Shown here: in pieces, positions 11,601 to 19,840 of the stretch
How the letters are laid out: each line of letters begins with the position of its first letter
Position numbering within the stretch: the stretch's first letter is position 1
DNA from: Stentor coeruleus
Lineage: Eukaryota > Ciliophora > Heterotrichea > Heterotrichida > Stentoridae
Length of the DNA: 64,000 nucleotides
NCBI GenBank assembly: GCA_001970955.1
Contig: MPUH01000036.1
Coordinates: forward strand, 1 to 64,000
Direction of reading: 5' to 3'
Position numbers and translations under genes: made by a program
The notes under the pieces: model-generated
What the model was told of the DNA's origin: nothing
Database searches by the model: none
The model's input: only the letters and a program-made list of their open reading frames with translations

Positions 11601-13607
11601 AAAGGCTTATTCGATAATGTTAAGTCTGAAAAACTCAAATTCTTTCTTTTTCGTATACAGTCTCGGTCAATGAGACTAGTCTTCACTGATATTATGCCAA
11701 ACACTGCTCATATCAGACATGCTCTTAGAGGCTTAGTCCTGGTATTTGATAAAGGTTTATTAGAATCTTTTCAGAAATGGAATTCATTCTGCAAAGATTT
11801 ACAAAAAACAGCGTTTGAGAAAAAGGCTAAAGCTTTTATCATCAAAGAGTCCCTTTCAAAACCATCTCGTCGCGTCCTTCGCTCATGTAAAAATCATGTT
11901 GACCATGATAACTCGAAACTTCGCCTAGCATTAAAAGTCCTCGGGTCAAATTGTATCAAACTTCATTCAGATTATTTCAAAAAATGGTATGTAACAATTA
12001 AACCTGAAAGTCTGAAGACATCTTTAAAAGGTCATACTCTTGCTGATGTCTTGAGTAAACTTCCTTTGAGAACTGTTAAGGGCGTTTTTGAGAAAATATG
12101 TCCTAAAGAAAATCTAGTCAAAGCTCTAAAACTGCAGACTTCACTTAAAAGAATTGTTCAAAGAACTTCTAAATGCATGATAGAGAAAATTTTGGGAGAT
12201 GGGAGTAGAACCCTTAGTATTATGAAGCGTCTTTTTGCTGTAGCAATGCACAAACCTCAAGAATTTATTTCGAAATGGAAAAATTATGTTGAGATGTGCA
12301 AGAACAAGTCATTAGCTGATAAAATACGTGGTTTACAACTTCGAACCAAAATGAGCCGAGTTTCTGTTAAAACAGTTAAAACCTCACTAACACGGATTTC
12401 AGGTGGAGGGAATTTTGTCAAAGGCATTTTCAATAAATTCATCAATGCTTATATGGCTAAAATAAAAGAAGCTTATAAAGTTCTTAGAGAAAATGCTCTG
12501 ATTAAACAACTCAACACTACAACAAAATCAATAAAACTGATGTTTTTAGTTTTCAATTTAGTGAATAAAAGGTTAAGAACTGCTCTTGATTCTATTTTAG
12601 GAGATCGAAGAGTAAGATATATGATAAAAAAACTCATTAAAAACTATCAAGACATGGCTAAAGTTGCTTTTGAAGAACTATGGCATAGAGTGGAAAAAAT
12701 AAGAACAATTAAGAAAATAAATTCAGCTTATTTTGTTTTCAGGCAACTATTGAATTACTCTAAAAGAATTCAAGAAATGAGATTTAAATATTGGAAGAAT
12801 CTTGAATTCCTAAGAAAACGAAGGATGATGAGAAAATCTACTACAAAGATGATGTCAGTAGTTTCTCTCAACTACGAAGGAGCTTTGTGGAGATGGAAAA
12901 ATATTGTTCTTAAATGTGGTTATCATGTGACCCCTAAGCACTCTCTGGCTTTTAAACGATTTATCTTATCAGGTACAAATTATCAGAAGCGCTTGGTACA
13001 ATATTCTTACTATAAAATTTCACTATACTTCAGAGCTATGCTGTCACGTGGTAAGACAAGACTTCCCCAAACAATTGTTCAGTTTAGTAGACACTCAAGA
13101 GACTTTTCTAATATTGATGATATAGAACGTCCTTTAAGTTTAAGCCTATATTCAACCAAATCTGTGGAAAATCCTAGTAACGTGAGCACTATTATTAGCA
13201 ACAAAGTTTCTAAAGATGAAGTAAATTCAATTAGTCAGGTTGGGGCATTAGAACTATTAACTCTTCAGATCATGTCAGCTCGGACAAGAAAACTCGCTTG
13301 GAGTTTGTCAGCAATTTTCACTTTCAGCAAGCAAGTCACTTATTATGACACAGAACGTATTCGTCTTATAGACCAAATCAATGAAATGAGATATGAAAAG
13401 CACAGCCTTCTAGAAGACAACAATACCCTCAGGCATCACAATGATAACTTGATTGAAAATCTAGAAAAAACTAACTTCGAGTTTCGGGCTCTGTCTTTAA
13501 ACATTGACAACATGCGCTTGGTGCGTATGGTCCGAGTAGTCTCTAAAATGATTGAAGTACCAATGGCCGAAGCTTTTTTTATTCTTTACGATAGTTGCCT
13601 ATACTAA
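5628..13607 (+). CDS. Giant Sfi1-like 69-residue repeat protein
   Basis: A 2659-residue, very basic helical protein, probably a scaffold for centrin/spasmin-type EF-hand proteins in contractile fibres or basal-body structures. Residues ~1-1000 hold irregular helical units with scattered W-K/R motifs (LWRWR, VSKWKEY, LLAKWK). Residues ~1000-2280 are about eighteen tandem units of ~69 residues. Each unit has a IPRRTLKDA-type helix, a GDGNKVKGAI motif and an ALxKWxKF motif, and tryptophans are 69 apart where counted. The C-terminal ~380 residues contain another ALWRW motif and an ~60-residue coiled coil (RIRLIDQINEMRYEKHSL onward). W-K/R helices at fixed spacing are the hallmark of Sfi1; a period near 69 resembles giant spasmin-binding proteins reported from contractile ciliates (from memory). 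Function is inference. The frame is unbroken over 8 kb. Confidence 0.8.
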   Translation: MDSSNLPILLEDVLSGKPEDSQNYNQSAQKLHIMLKTASPSLLQGAAYIAAELSHKGRVSYPDFKIFSDYISKIKQRSQPPDLRHLPIVNSGLKVAAICHALHKIQLKSQTLKHNAFISLLIAKHRYISELQVKRLQCANLISNIKINLGISMLKTVSKWKEYEELPARPKLEKKTTLTMHQKRSKSFRVIKNLLMSSPMAFEQQALWRWRLVNQEIRHWEERIQHATEQSNYLRLRMIKKAAYIRLKNNAIPMWLMKKALFERFLRKTELRYFYVKKIKFSNMKNYDMYEMYEEEEEEEYMKKIIKVIKKRPMSIAVPLSSNSILLLKVFKRANMRNFYALRLLLAKWKTPEKEKTSTKIKKPEHTQAVRSGKPSGKFVPRIPENEKTLKSLINRITKNCMTSADAPAKVTQLLQEPELPDEDQEKLSKIVNFMANFTKERKQMGEKLINYWQGRNLLALNKAKKYSQGLERLTRLIRTPYIKILLTLPECLVMIKEERTYEETIEMRTNIIQDIDIDIFKNLAKNAINFSIGKTLSILKWKGKVFSHLSGRKTPGTEVRDFTRAILSSVFKVSKSRLRESFKVWTTKNEIQKQCELTKKLGYFAGILNSALMRNVKSCLQMPKSCKTNDEILSNAIVALCKNLLWTRTRVFHIWTRFMSKSVLISSMNNTISENKNYKDKMSEYLLRNLSKYPKMVLLCFFSRWREVRKNNSRQLFTMISVLQRIFASKAKRVFNPPRIIKDADQIMRRTIRKLTSVKDWALRVYMLRWKYFRMIEKSQQSRKSVLKVLYLLANPTKQPFLQWKQKTSTLRYIHRSNGTSRIVQALSKVFRNRYKILLFRSLITKKRLTLLRNIWREYNKKYIETVRIGWMSWKFLAGTKDAVYYNTSKHSHVIDMVHRLSQRLNESFQLWKNYTYSCKTLIILDNYRISKLQLYFTRAIKARFIFLIRAISPGGRTKNILKMLFKSFEHKIKDSFIKWKNCFKSSGKKQILSAMKYSRLKDIMALISKDGLNAARLRILGHGSRVKGSVVCIIERLKFRPKHAFNMWKKFAGEVNTKKVLSMARTVNLKKVMLKILLRRLDDTKLRIYGGGEKVKGAVKNIVVVLKKKSKITFTKWTKYVTLVKTKQIMDNSNSSKLKVSLGKVIRRTLKDAYTRVLGNGSKTKGAVRSILLAVAKKPKNALRKWLKFAGNCETKNLMDGIKSFNFRNALSKIPKRTLKDAVQRLLGPGFRVKFAIKTFLSAAEKKSKQSFTIWKKVIEDSKRKKLKDNVTQNKLYIALARVPRRVIAAAFNNIIGRKKDAPANNRGQSLKLLLSPLGRKQLRTSMDRFLGQNDKARRLLSKIFFVFTKKTKVNFLFWVKYSNMCKTNEILDNAKSQKLINALSRVPKKILRNAFNTIIGDGNASKGLIIRGLSKILRRPKMAVSKWVKYSAEIDKKNIMDNLKSQKLKIAMENIIRRTTRDAEKRIIGGGDKIKGVISGILDKIKKLPRNALHKLRDHAKDCKTRNALDGLRTQKLKESFGRVPRRTLRDAVQRIVGDGNKVKGAIARIISNIKRKPRRALMKWNKFADDTEKKGILDSLKSQKLKIALTGIPKRVLKDGFQRIIDNGDKIKAALRSMEIKIKKRERFAFNKWAKFIEGIKKKGILDNLKSQKLKSALTNIPRRTLKDAHDRIYGDGNKVKGAIKSIISAIKQRPREVLRLWKGFVEACKQKGIFDNLRSQRLEISLDRIPRRKLKDAVQRILGDGSKAKGAIKNILSAIQKMPKNALERWRDYIKNIKTKGMLDNARAHKLQNVFDRIPRRVTKDAVERMIGEGNKIKGALKSIVNSLRKATKTAFVKWSDYIKDVKAKKLFDNIISQKLKIALSKIPNRALRDGFERIIGDGNKIKGAVNSILHNLKRRPRNALELWKKFNDACKNKNILDSLRSQKLKNALVKIPTRSTKDSFQRIVGGGSKATGAIKSIFMALDKLPKRAFIIWKNFIEKTKRKGLFDNVKSEKLKFFLFRIQSRSMRLVFTDIMPNTAHIRHALRGLVLVFDKGLLESFQKWNSFCKDLQKTAFEKKAKAFIIKESLSKPSRRVLRSCKNHVDHDNSKLRLALKVLGSNCIKLHSDYFKKWYVTIKPESLKTSLKGHTLADVLSKLPLRTVKGVFEKICPKENLVKALKLQTSLKRIVQRTSKCMIEKILGDGSRTLSIMKRLFAVAMHKPQEFISKWKNYVEMCKNKSLADKIRGLQLRTKMSRVSVKTVKTSLTRISGGGNFVKGIFNKFINAYMAKIKEAYKVLRENALIKQLNTTTKSIKLMFLVFNLVNKRLRTALDSILGDRRVRYMIKKLIKNYQDMAKVAFEELWHRVEKIRTIKKINSAYFVFRQLLNYSKRIQEMRFKYWKNLEFLRKRRMMRKSTTKMMSVVSLNYEGALWRWKNIVLKCGYHVTPKHSLAFKRFILSGTNYQKRLVQYSYYKISLYFRAMLSRGKTRLPQTIVQFSRHSRDFSNIDDIERPLSLSLYSTKSVENPSNVSTIISNKVSKDEVNSISQVGALELLTLQIMSARTRKLAWSLSAIFTFSKQVTYYDTERIRLIDQINEMRYEKHSLLEDNNTLRHHNDNLIENLEKTNFEFRALSLNIDNMRLVRMVRVVSKMIEVPMAEAFFILYDSCLY

Positions 13608-13634
13608 TAATAGCTTTAAAATTCCAATAAAAAT

Positions 13635-13970
13635 ATGGAGGAAAACTCTGAACTGAGACTTGATGATATTGTCAAAATAACTGTTGCAGAAGGGCAGGTG
13701 TTTTATTTGGAAAAGAGATACGCAGACATGTCACATAATATAAAAGCTGGTCTTGGATGTAATTCCATTGAAAGCATTACCAAGGAGTTTACTTTCCCTG
13801 ATATTAGACCTGATGTCATGGAAAAGGTTATCCAGTACTTGCATTTCAAGTTCAAATATCAACAATTATTAGATAGAAAAATCATTAAGGTTTCACAGGT
13901 ACCCAAGTTCGAATTAGAGCCTGAGATGGCCCTTGATGTGCTCATCGCTGCTAGTTATTTACAAGCTTAA
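13635..13970 (+). CDS. ELOC: Elongin C (Skp1/BTB-fold)
   Basis: A 111-residue elongin C, the small Skp1/POZ-fold adaptor that links BC-box proteins to cullin ubiquitin ligases and also serves the elongin elongation factor. Matches along the length include EGQVFYLEKRYADMSHNIKA (family: G.EF...R..A..S.TIK.ML), the central FTFPDIRPDVMEKVIQYLHF, and the closing PEMALDVLIAASYLQA (family: PEIALELLMAANFLD). The length equals the family norm (about 112). It starts only 27 nt after the stop of the giant gene on the same strand, so its promoter must be tiny or lie within that gene, or the two may share a transcript. Confidence 0.9.
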   Translation: MEENSELRLDDIVKITVAEGQVFYLEKRYADMSHNIKAGLGCNSIESITKEFTFPDIRPDVMEKVIQYLHFKFKYQQLLDRKIIKVSQVPKFELEPEMALDVLIAASYLQA

Positions 13971-14399
13971 GTAATAAAAATCATTAGATAAGATTAGCGG
14001 TTAATTTCTTTTTTTTGTCAAAAAACAAGCTAGTACTGAGTTGAAATGATATTCTCACTTTAATAGCACCCAAGCCAATATTCACTTAAGTATCAAAACA
14101 TAAATAAAATTTACAAATATATAGTTTGAAGAAACAAATGGGGAAATTCAATAGTGTTTAAAATAATTAATACTTTTTGGAAAATATTGTCCTTTACTTG
14201 GAGCCTATATATTTCCTTCAGCTGCAGTTACTTCTTTCCGTTCAAATCTACTTTATTTCCACACACAATCATATTAGTTTTACAGAAATTTTGTAAGAGT
14301 TAGTCCTCAGATATTTTTAGCAGGCTTTTTTATTTAATCAACTTAATAAAATGAGTTTATTCTTATCAACGTAAATTTAGCTAATTAAAATTAAAGTAC
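13971..14399. other. Intergenic DNA between convergent genes
   Basis: Convergent intergenic region holding one short GTPase-like relic near 14200-14310 on the minus strand. Otherwise AT-rich with no recognisable feature. Confidence 0.5.
14200..14310 (-). pseudogene. Rab/Ran-like GTPase fragment
   Basis: On the minus strand, about 14297-14240 reads FCKTNMIVCGNKVDLNGK, which carries the small-GTPase NKxD guanine-specificity motif. After a frame slip, EVTAAEG follows (about 14237-14217), matching the R-x-V-T/S-x-x-E-G that comes next in Rab proteins. Stops flank both parts. It is a short dead fragment, not a gene. Confidence 0.45.
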
Positions 14400-15845
14400 T
14401 TATTCATCTTTTTCAAATGCTTTCAAATGATCCTGAACAGTTCTCTGTCTTTTAATCTTTGGTTCTGGCATTTGGTCTTCTGATGGTTCATTTTCATTAT
14501 TATCCTCATCAACAAACTCAATCTTAGGAGCTGCTAAGTCAACATTCATTCCATAAACTCCATTGTCAACTAAATCTAATCCATAAATTTCAGCATAAAC
14601 TGGCATTCTCAATATTCCGAAACATTTGCAGCCTCCAAATATAATGAGTGTTCCTATAGCACTCCAAGCCATTATAGCGATCATACCAAGAAGCTGAATT
14701 CCTATTTGTTTTCCATCAGCTCCATAACAAACACCTGTAGTTTGGTCCAAGAATGAAGGGAGTATTATTCCAACTATTCCGCCACAAAGATGTATATAAA
14801 TAGTATCACAGGGATCATCTAATCTTAGACTATCTCCAAGCATGTTCCCAAATATGTACGCGAAGCCTCCAAAAGCTCCTATAATAATTGCTGCCCACTG
14901 CTCTATATTTGCGCATCCTGCCGTTACTGCTACTAAGCCTACAAGGATTCCATTATTTAAAGCGGCAATATCGTATTTTGGTTTGAATGGACCATCGTGC
15001 TTTCTTTTCATAATTAAATCGTAAAGTGGATGTTTGAGGAAAAAAACTATCAGTCCTCCTGAGGCACCACCAAGAGTTGTGTTCATCATAGCTTTGCCTG
15101 CCGTTATTGTGCTTCCACCGGTAAATGCTAAAGTTGAGCCACCGTTAAAAAAAAGCCATCCTAGCCAGAGAATAAACACACCTGTTACAGCGTAAATTTG
15201 GCTAGATGGACGAAATTCAGTAGGGCTAATTGTAGCTCTAACTCTTTTTCTACTTAAAGGATCATCAAACTCCACAGTTTCTGGTTCAAATCTGCCTAAT
15301 CTCCTTCCTAATAAGATTATGCCAATAAGTGATGACATCCCACCAGTTATGTGAACTACACCTGAACCCGCAAAGTCAATAAATGGAGGGTCCATTTTAT
15401 AAAGCCAGCCACCACCCCAGACCCAAGAGGAAATAATTGGGTAAACAAAAGCATTGAATAATACAGAGTATATTATGTAAGCAATCAGTGTTATCCTTTC
15501 AGCCACTGCTCCACTAACAATTGTTGCAGATGTTGAGGCAAATGCAAATTGAAACATCCAAAGATTGAAAATTGTTGTGCCTTCAAAATTCTCAGCAGCG
15601 AAAAGTTCGTGACCTGCAAATTCTCCATTTACATCACCAAACGCAAGTCCGTATCCGATAAGGTAGTAAACAATTGCCCCGATAACGCAGTCAATTAAAT
15701 TCTTGATGAGGCTGTTGTTGATGTTTTTTGGCCTTACGCTGCCTGTTTCTAAAAGACAAAAACCTGCTTGCATGAAAAAAACAATGCACGCTGAAGTTAA
15801 AATCCAGAGATTGTTCACAGAGACTTCGATTGTTATTTCAGCCAT
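14400..15845 (-). CDS. Ammonium transporter (Amt/Mep/Rh family)
   Basis: An integral membrane channel that moves ammonium or ammonia across the plasma or vacuole membrane. The 481-residue form starting at MAEITIEV is preferred. An upstream ATG would add 24 residues before the usual extracellular N-terminus. About eleven hydrophobic segments are visible. Family motifs include FFMQAGFCLLETG (first helix), DFAGSGVVHITGG with one pore histidine, GWLFFNGGS, NGILVGLVAVTAGC and IHLCGGIVGIILPS with the second pore histidine. The cytoplasmic tail is acidic then basic (from EFVDEDNNENEP onward), suitable for regulation by phosphorylation (inference). It converges with elongin C. Confidence 0.93.
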   Translation of the reverse strand: MAEITIEVSVNNLWILTSACIVFFMQAGFCLLETGSVRPKNINNSLIKNLIDCVIGAIVYYLIGYGLAFGDVNGEFAGHELFAAENFEGTTIFNLWMFQFAFASTSATIVSGAVAERITLIAYIIYSVLFNAFVYPIISSWVWGGGWLYKMDPPFIDFAGSGVVHITGGMSSLIGIILLGRRLGRFEPETVEFDDPLSRKRVRATISPTEFRPSSQIYAVTGVFILWLGWLFFNGGSTLAFTGGSTITAGKAMMNTTLGGASGGLIVFFLKHPLYDLIMKRKHDGPFKPKYDIAALNNGILVGLVAVTAGCANIEQWAAIIIGAFGGFAYIFGNMLGDSLRLDDPCDTIYIHLCGGIVGIILPSFLDQTTGVCYGADGKQIGIQLLGMIAIMAWSAIGTLIIFGGCKCFGILRMPVYAEIYGLDLVDNGVYGMNVDLAAPKIEFVDEDNNENEPSEDQMPEPKIKRQRTVQDHLKAFEKDE

Positions 15846-16243
15846 TAAATTATTGATTTTTATTAGAAAGCAATCAAAGTGAAAGCTTAAAAATTTGAAA
15901 AAAATACAATAAATCAAAGAACTTTAAACTAAAGACAAATAAATATCTTTTGTCTAGATTTAAAATTTCGAAAAACTTCGATAAAATCGGAAAATTTATC
16001 TATGAATTTTTTGGCAAAACTGACTGGCAATTTTAAGATTCCAGAAGGTCTGGCATTGTATTCATATAGTTTCTGCATTATCAGACCATGATCAGACAAG
16101 TTTTTTATACCTGTGCAACATTTTTATTACTGGCAAACTGCATTTAACTAAAGCATATAAGGGCGCAACAACTATACAACTATTAAAGTAATTATTAAGC
16201 TAAAAAATTTGCAAGTATATATCATAGTTTATTTCATAAAAAA

Positions 16244-16435
16244 TCACGAGGTTTTTACTGTCCTCAGTACTGCAAAAAATATCTCTCCATTTTCCTCAGA
16301 ATAATGCAATCCCGGAGTTATCAGTCTAAAAATTTTGAATAAGCGTGTGTGAAGTAGTTCTACCAATACTTTTAAAAATTTATGTAAATCTTAAAGATCA
16401 CTTCTGTATAGCTTTGCAGTGGTGGAATATAATAT
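16244..16435 (-). pseudogene. Decayed coding fragment, unidentified
   Basis: The minus strand is open for about 55 codons after one internal stop and has a protein-like composition. It includes KFLKVLVELLHTRLFKIFRL and ITPGLHYSEENGEIFFAVLR, and it ends at a TGA (16246-16244). No start is present and upstream sequence is not coding. The family was not recognised. Confidence 0.35.
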
Positions 16436-16649
16436 TTTTTTAAAGTGTTTTTTTCAAAAATAAACTATAGTAAAAGTTACTTTACTTCATAAACTACTTC
16501 TTGCATTTATTATTATAAGTTTTAAAGGCTAATCAAGCCAAATGCAAAGTATAAGTAAAAGTTAAAGTTAAGCTAAAACTAAAAAGTGAAGCATGATTAG
16601 CAATTCATCATGGCACAATATAAAACTAAAGGATGAAAAAAAAGATCTT

Positions 16650-17057
16650 ACAAAATGATAGAATTTGAAGTGTCTTATCAAATAATATCACGAAACTCCT
16701 TGCTGTTAAAAGCGTATAACTTCAGTAGAAGAAGAAAGTTTTAATATTTTTGAAAAGACTATCACGTTCTTTGAAAAACACTGCATGGACTACTTTTGTT
16801 GTTTAAGCTTTAGGTTATTCTTATATAAAAGTTTGAGATTTAGTTTTAGTTAATTGATTATCTTCTTTGAAATTCTTAAAGCTGGAAAAAATCAAAGGTG
16901 CTGACCCAGAGTTTCATTATAATAATTTTATTAGCTTCAAAGTGAATGAATAAAAATTAGTTATCAAGAGGAAACTCCTCGCTTAGAATTTATTGAATTA
17001 AAATTTTTACTATTTCCTGATATCGTGGCTATTGCAAGAATGCTTAATAAATCTTAG
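16650..17057 (+). pseudogene. Decayed coding fragments, unidentified
   Basis: Successive frames give plausible protein text: MIEFEVSYQIISRNSLLLKA (from about 16656), FEKTITFFEKHCMDYFC (about 16753-16800), KIKGADPEFHYNNFISFKV (about 16888-16945) and RLEFIELKFLLFPDIVAIAR (about 16980-17040), ending at TAG 17055-17057. Stops and frame shifts separate the blocks. Probably one or two dead genes; the family is unknown. Confidence 0.3.
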
Positions 17058-18312
17058 CTTTTATACTAAGTTGAAAATACATAGAGTTTCGGTTTTAATC
17101 CAAATTTTAATTCAGAGTTATTTCAAAAGTGAAAACTAGCTTTGTAGTCTCTTTATATGCTTTTAATGTTGAATTAGCCCTTTTGGGCTTTTCCATATAA
17201 GATTTTAATACATAAAATTTTATATTTATTGTCTAAAGTTTATTTACAATACAATATGAATAGATGAGAATCTTGTTAGAAATATTTTTTAATTTCAGTT
17301 CAATTAGTATTTTTAAAGTCTAAGATTGCTGAACTTTACAATTCATTTGTAAGGCATTATTTTTTTAATTTCTGCAATGCTTTTTTCTGGATATAGAATG
17401 ATAATAGTTGATTTAATTTTTATGATTGAGTTAATTTAGTACTTTCTGATGAAAATATAATATTTAAGATCAAAAGAGTTGTGCTTACTTAAATTTTGAA
17501 TTAATTTTAGTTTTTTATGCATTTAAGTAATATTAACATAAAATCATATATTTTTCTTGCTTTGAAGTAAATAATATTATCAATCTAGCTTAATCTTTGA
17601 AAATACGAGTTGTATTTTATTCTTAGATTTGAATTTATTCAATTTTTTGAAAAGCACATACTTTATTATATCAAATTCATATAAACTACAGTTTGTAAAG
17701 AAAATGGTATATAAGATGAACTACTATAAGAATACAAAATAATCAAAGAAATATTGGGTAAATTTATTCCAATTACAAACAGATAGCATTAATAAGTTAA
17801 TACATACAATTTTCAAAGTCCTCAAATATTTAGCATTATTTTCAAAATAGTTTGCTTATCTCATTGCCTAATTTACTAATAAAAAGGCATGTCTGTTAAT
17901 AAAAAATCACAATTATTCAACATTTTGTTAACAATAAGCATCATATACAATAATCTGAAATAAACTCTTATTAATTTTCAAATGTATTAAACCTAATTTT
18001 ATTAAAATACTTTACTCTTAAGCTTAAGTTTTTGATTACCATAAAGAAAATTTCCTTAGCTTAAATATTAGTATATCACCTTTAATTAACTAAATTTTAA
18101 ACTGTAAAATTATTACTTAAGCATCTCAATTCATAAAACACAACATAAATCTGATCAAATTTATCAACTTCACTAAAATATCTATTCAAGTCACAAAAAT
18201 ATTAAAACTTTTAACCTTCTCAGATTATTAAAAATCTAAATCAATCTCAAAGTTTATATAAAAGTTTTGTAAAGTATATTTTTAATGCAAACAAAAGATT
18301 ATAAATTTCTGA

Positions 18313-19722
18313 ATGGTATCCCGAGAGGTAAAAATGGATCGAGTGGTCACAGACTTAGCTCCTCCTCCATACTATCCTTTATCTAGCAATTTAATATTCA
18401 AAGGTACAATCTATCTAGGCCAAAAACCAGACTGGCGAGTATTAAAAGATCATTTCTTTAGAGAAGGGACGATAACAAAGGCCGATGCGCTAAAAATAAT
18501 CCGCCAAGCCGAACTAATTTTTAAAAAAGAAGACAATTTGATGCAATTATCTGACCCAGTTACAGTAGTAGGGGACATCCATGGTCAATATTACGATATG
18601 ATGAAACTCTTGGATCTAGGAGGAAGTCCTGAAAAAACCAAGTATTTATTTCTTGGGGACTATGTTGATCGTGGGATGTTTTCTATCGAAGTCATTCTTT
18701 TACTTTATAGTTTGAAAATAAACTATCCAAGTACTATTTATATGATTCGAGGCAATCATGAGTGTCGACAGATGACTTCCATGTTTAGTTTTAGGAGAGA
18801 ATGTATTTACAAGTATGATTTGGAAGTTTATGAAGCATTCATGGACAGTTTTGATTGCTTACCGATGGCTTGCATTCTAAATGGGAGCTTCTTGGCCGTG
18901 CATGGAGGCCTCTCACCAGAATTAGTGTCGATTAGAGACTTAGAAACCATGGATAGATTTACTGAACCTGCTAGAGCTGGACTTCAATGCGATTTACTAT
19001 GGTCAGACCCTATTGATATACCAGATGGAAGACTTCCTGAAGTGTATAGAAATAATGAAACAAGGGGCTGTAGCTACTTTTTTGGTGGTGAAGCCTGTAG
19101 GAAATTTTTAAAGGATAATGATTTGGTGTCAGTTATCAGGGCTCATGAAGCACAGAAAGATGGGTATAAGATGCTCTTTTGGAATGGAACAGATTTTCCA
19201 AGTACAATCACGATTTTTTCAGCCCCAAACTATTGCGATTGCTACAAAAATAAAGGGGCAATCATCAAGTTTGACAACAGCACTCTAAATATTCAGCAAT
19301 ACAATTATTCTAAGCATCCTTATGTGCTTCCAGACTTTATGGATGTTTTTGCATGGAGTATACCTTTCGTCATAGAAAAAGTAACTAAAATGCTGATTTC
19401 TGTAATCAGACCTCAAGGCAAATATTTCACTAGTTTTGACGAGCAATCTAAAGCTAGATTAAAAGAACTTGAAGAAAATGTGTCGAGATCAAATGAATTC
19501 AACACAGAGACTATAGAGAAAATTATATCTCACATTAGAGCTATCAGAGAAAAAAATGAGATGATTATTAGAGGAGAAACTTTTAATGATGGTCATGCTG
19601 AAGTTATTCCTGTGGCAAACCCATTAAGACCAAAACTTGAAGATGATACAGAATCATTTATGAATGCTATAATGCGAGATAAAGTTAATGAGAAAAGACC
19701 TGAACTAACTAACATTAGATAA
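18313..19722 (+). CDS. Calcineurin A, PP2B catalytic subunit
   Basis: The catalytic subunit of the calcium/calmodulin-activated protein phosphatase, which works with calcineurin B. Metal-binding PPP motifs are intact: GDIHGQ, GDYVDRG, RGNHE and later histidines (AVHGGLSPE, IRAHEAQKDGY). The insert after SAPNYCDCYKNKGA and the helix DVFAWSIPFVIEKVTKMLISV match the calcineurin-B-binding helix. A basic helical stretch near residues 390-425 stands where the calmodulin-binding site is, and the extreme C-terminus (SFMNAIMRDKVNEKRPE) aligns with the autoinhibitory segment. The calmodulin site is divergent. At 469 residues it is short but complete. The start is either the first Met or Met8 (MDRVVTD). 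CFAP65 follows 118 nt downstream on the same strand. Confidence 0.93.
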   Translation: MVSREVKMDRVVTDLAPPPYYPLSSNLIFKGTIYLGQKPDWRVLKDHFFREGTITKADALKIIRQAELIFKKEDNLMQLSDPVTVVGDIHGQYYDMMKLLDLGGSPEKTKYLFLGDYVDRGMFSIEVILLLYSLKINYPSTIYMIRGNHECRQMTSMFSFRRECIYKYDLEVYEAFMDSFDCLPMACILNGSFLAVHGGLSPELVSIRDLETMDRFTEPARAGLQCDLLWSDPIDIPDGRLPEVYRNNETRGCSYFFGGEACRKFLKDNDLVSVIRAHEAQKDGYKMLFWNGTDFPSTITIFSAPNYCDCYKNKGAIIKFDNSTLNIQQYNYSKHPYVLPDFMDVFAWSIPFVIEKVTKMLISVIRPQGKYFTSFDEQSKARLKELEENVSRSNEFNTETIEKIISHIRAIREKNEMIIRGETFNDGHAEVIPVANPLRPKLEDDTESFMNAIMRDKVNEKRPELTNIR

Positions 19723-19840
19723 CTCTTTGAATAAATCTTAAGTTATTGAATTAATCTATTTTTAAAATCTTACTTAACAAATTTAATACTAGCCTTCTTA
19801 TATTCACAGTATTCCCAAGTTTATTCATAACTGTATAAAT

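Larger units (their letters stand above)
15846..18312. other. 2.5-kb gene-poor stretch
   Basis: No intact gene was found on either strand. Two decayed coding fragments are visible (16244-16435 minus and 16650-17057 plus, listed separately). A 20-nt run at 16842-16861, which ends in TTAA, is identical to 4126-4145 downstream of the SR-protein gene. The last ~600 bases before the calcineurin start are AT-rich and very poor in G, like other upstream regions here. Confidence 0.6.
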
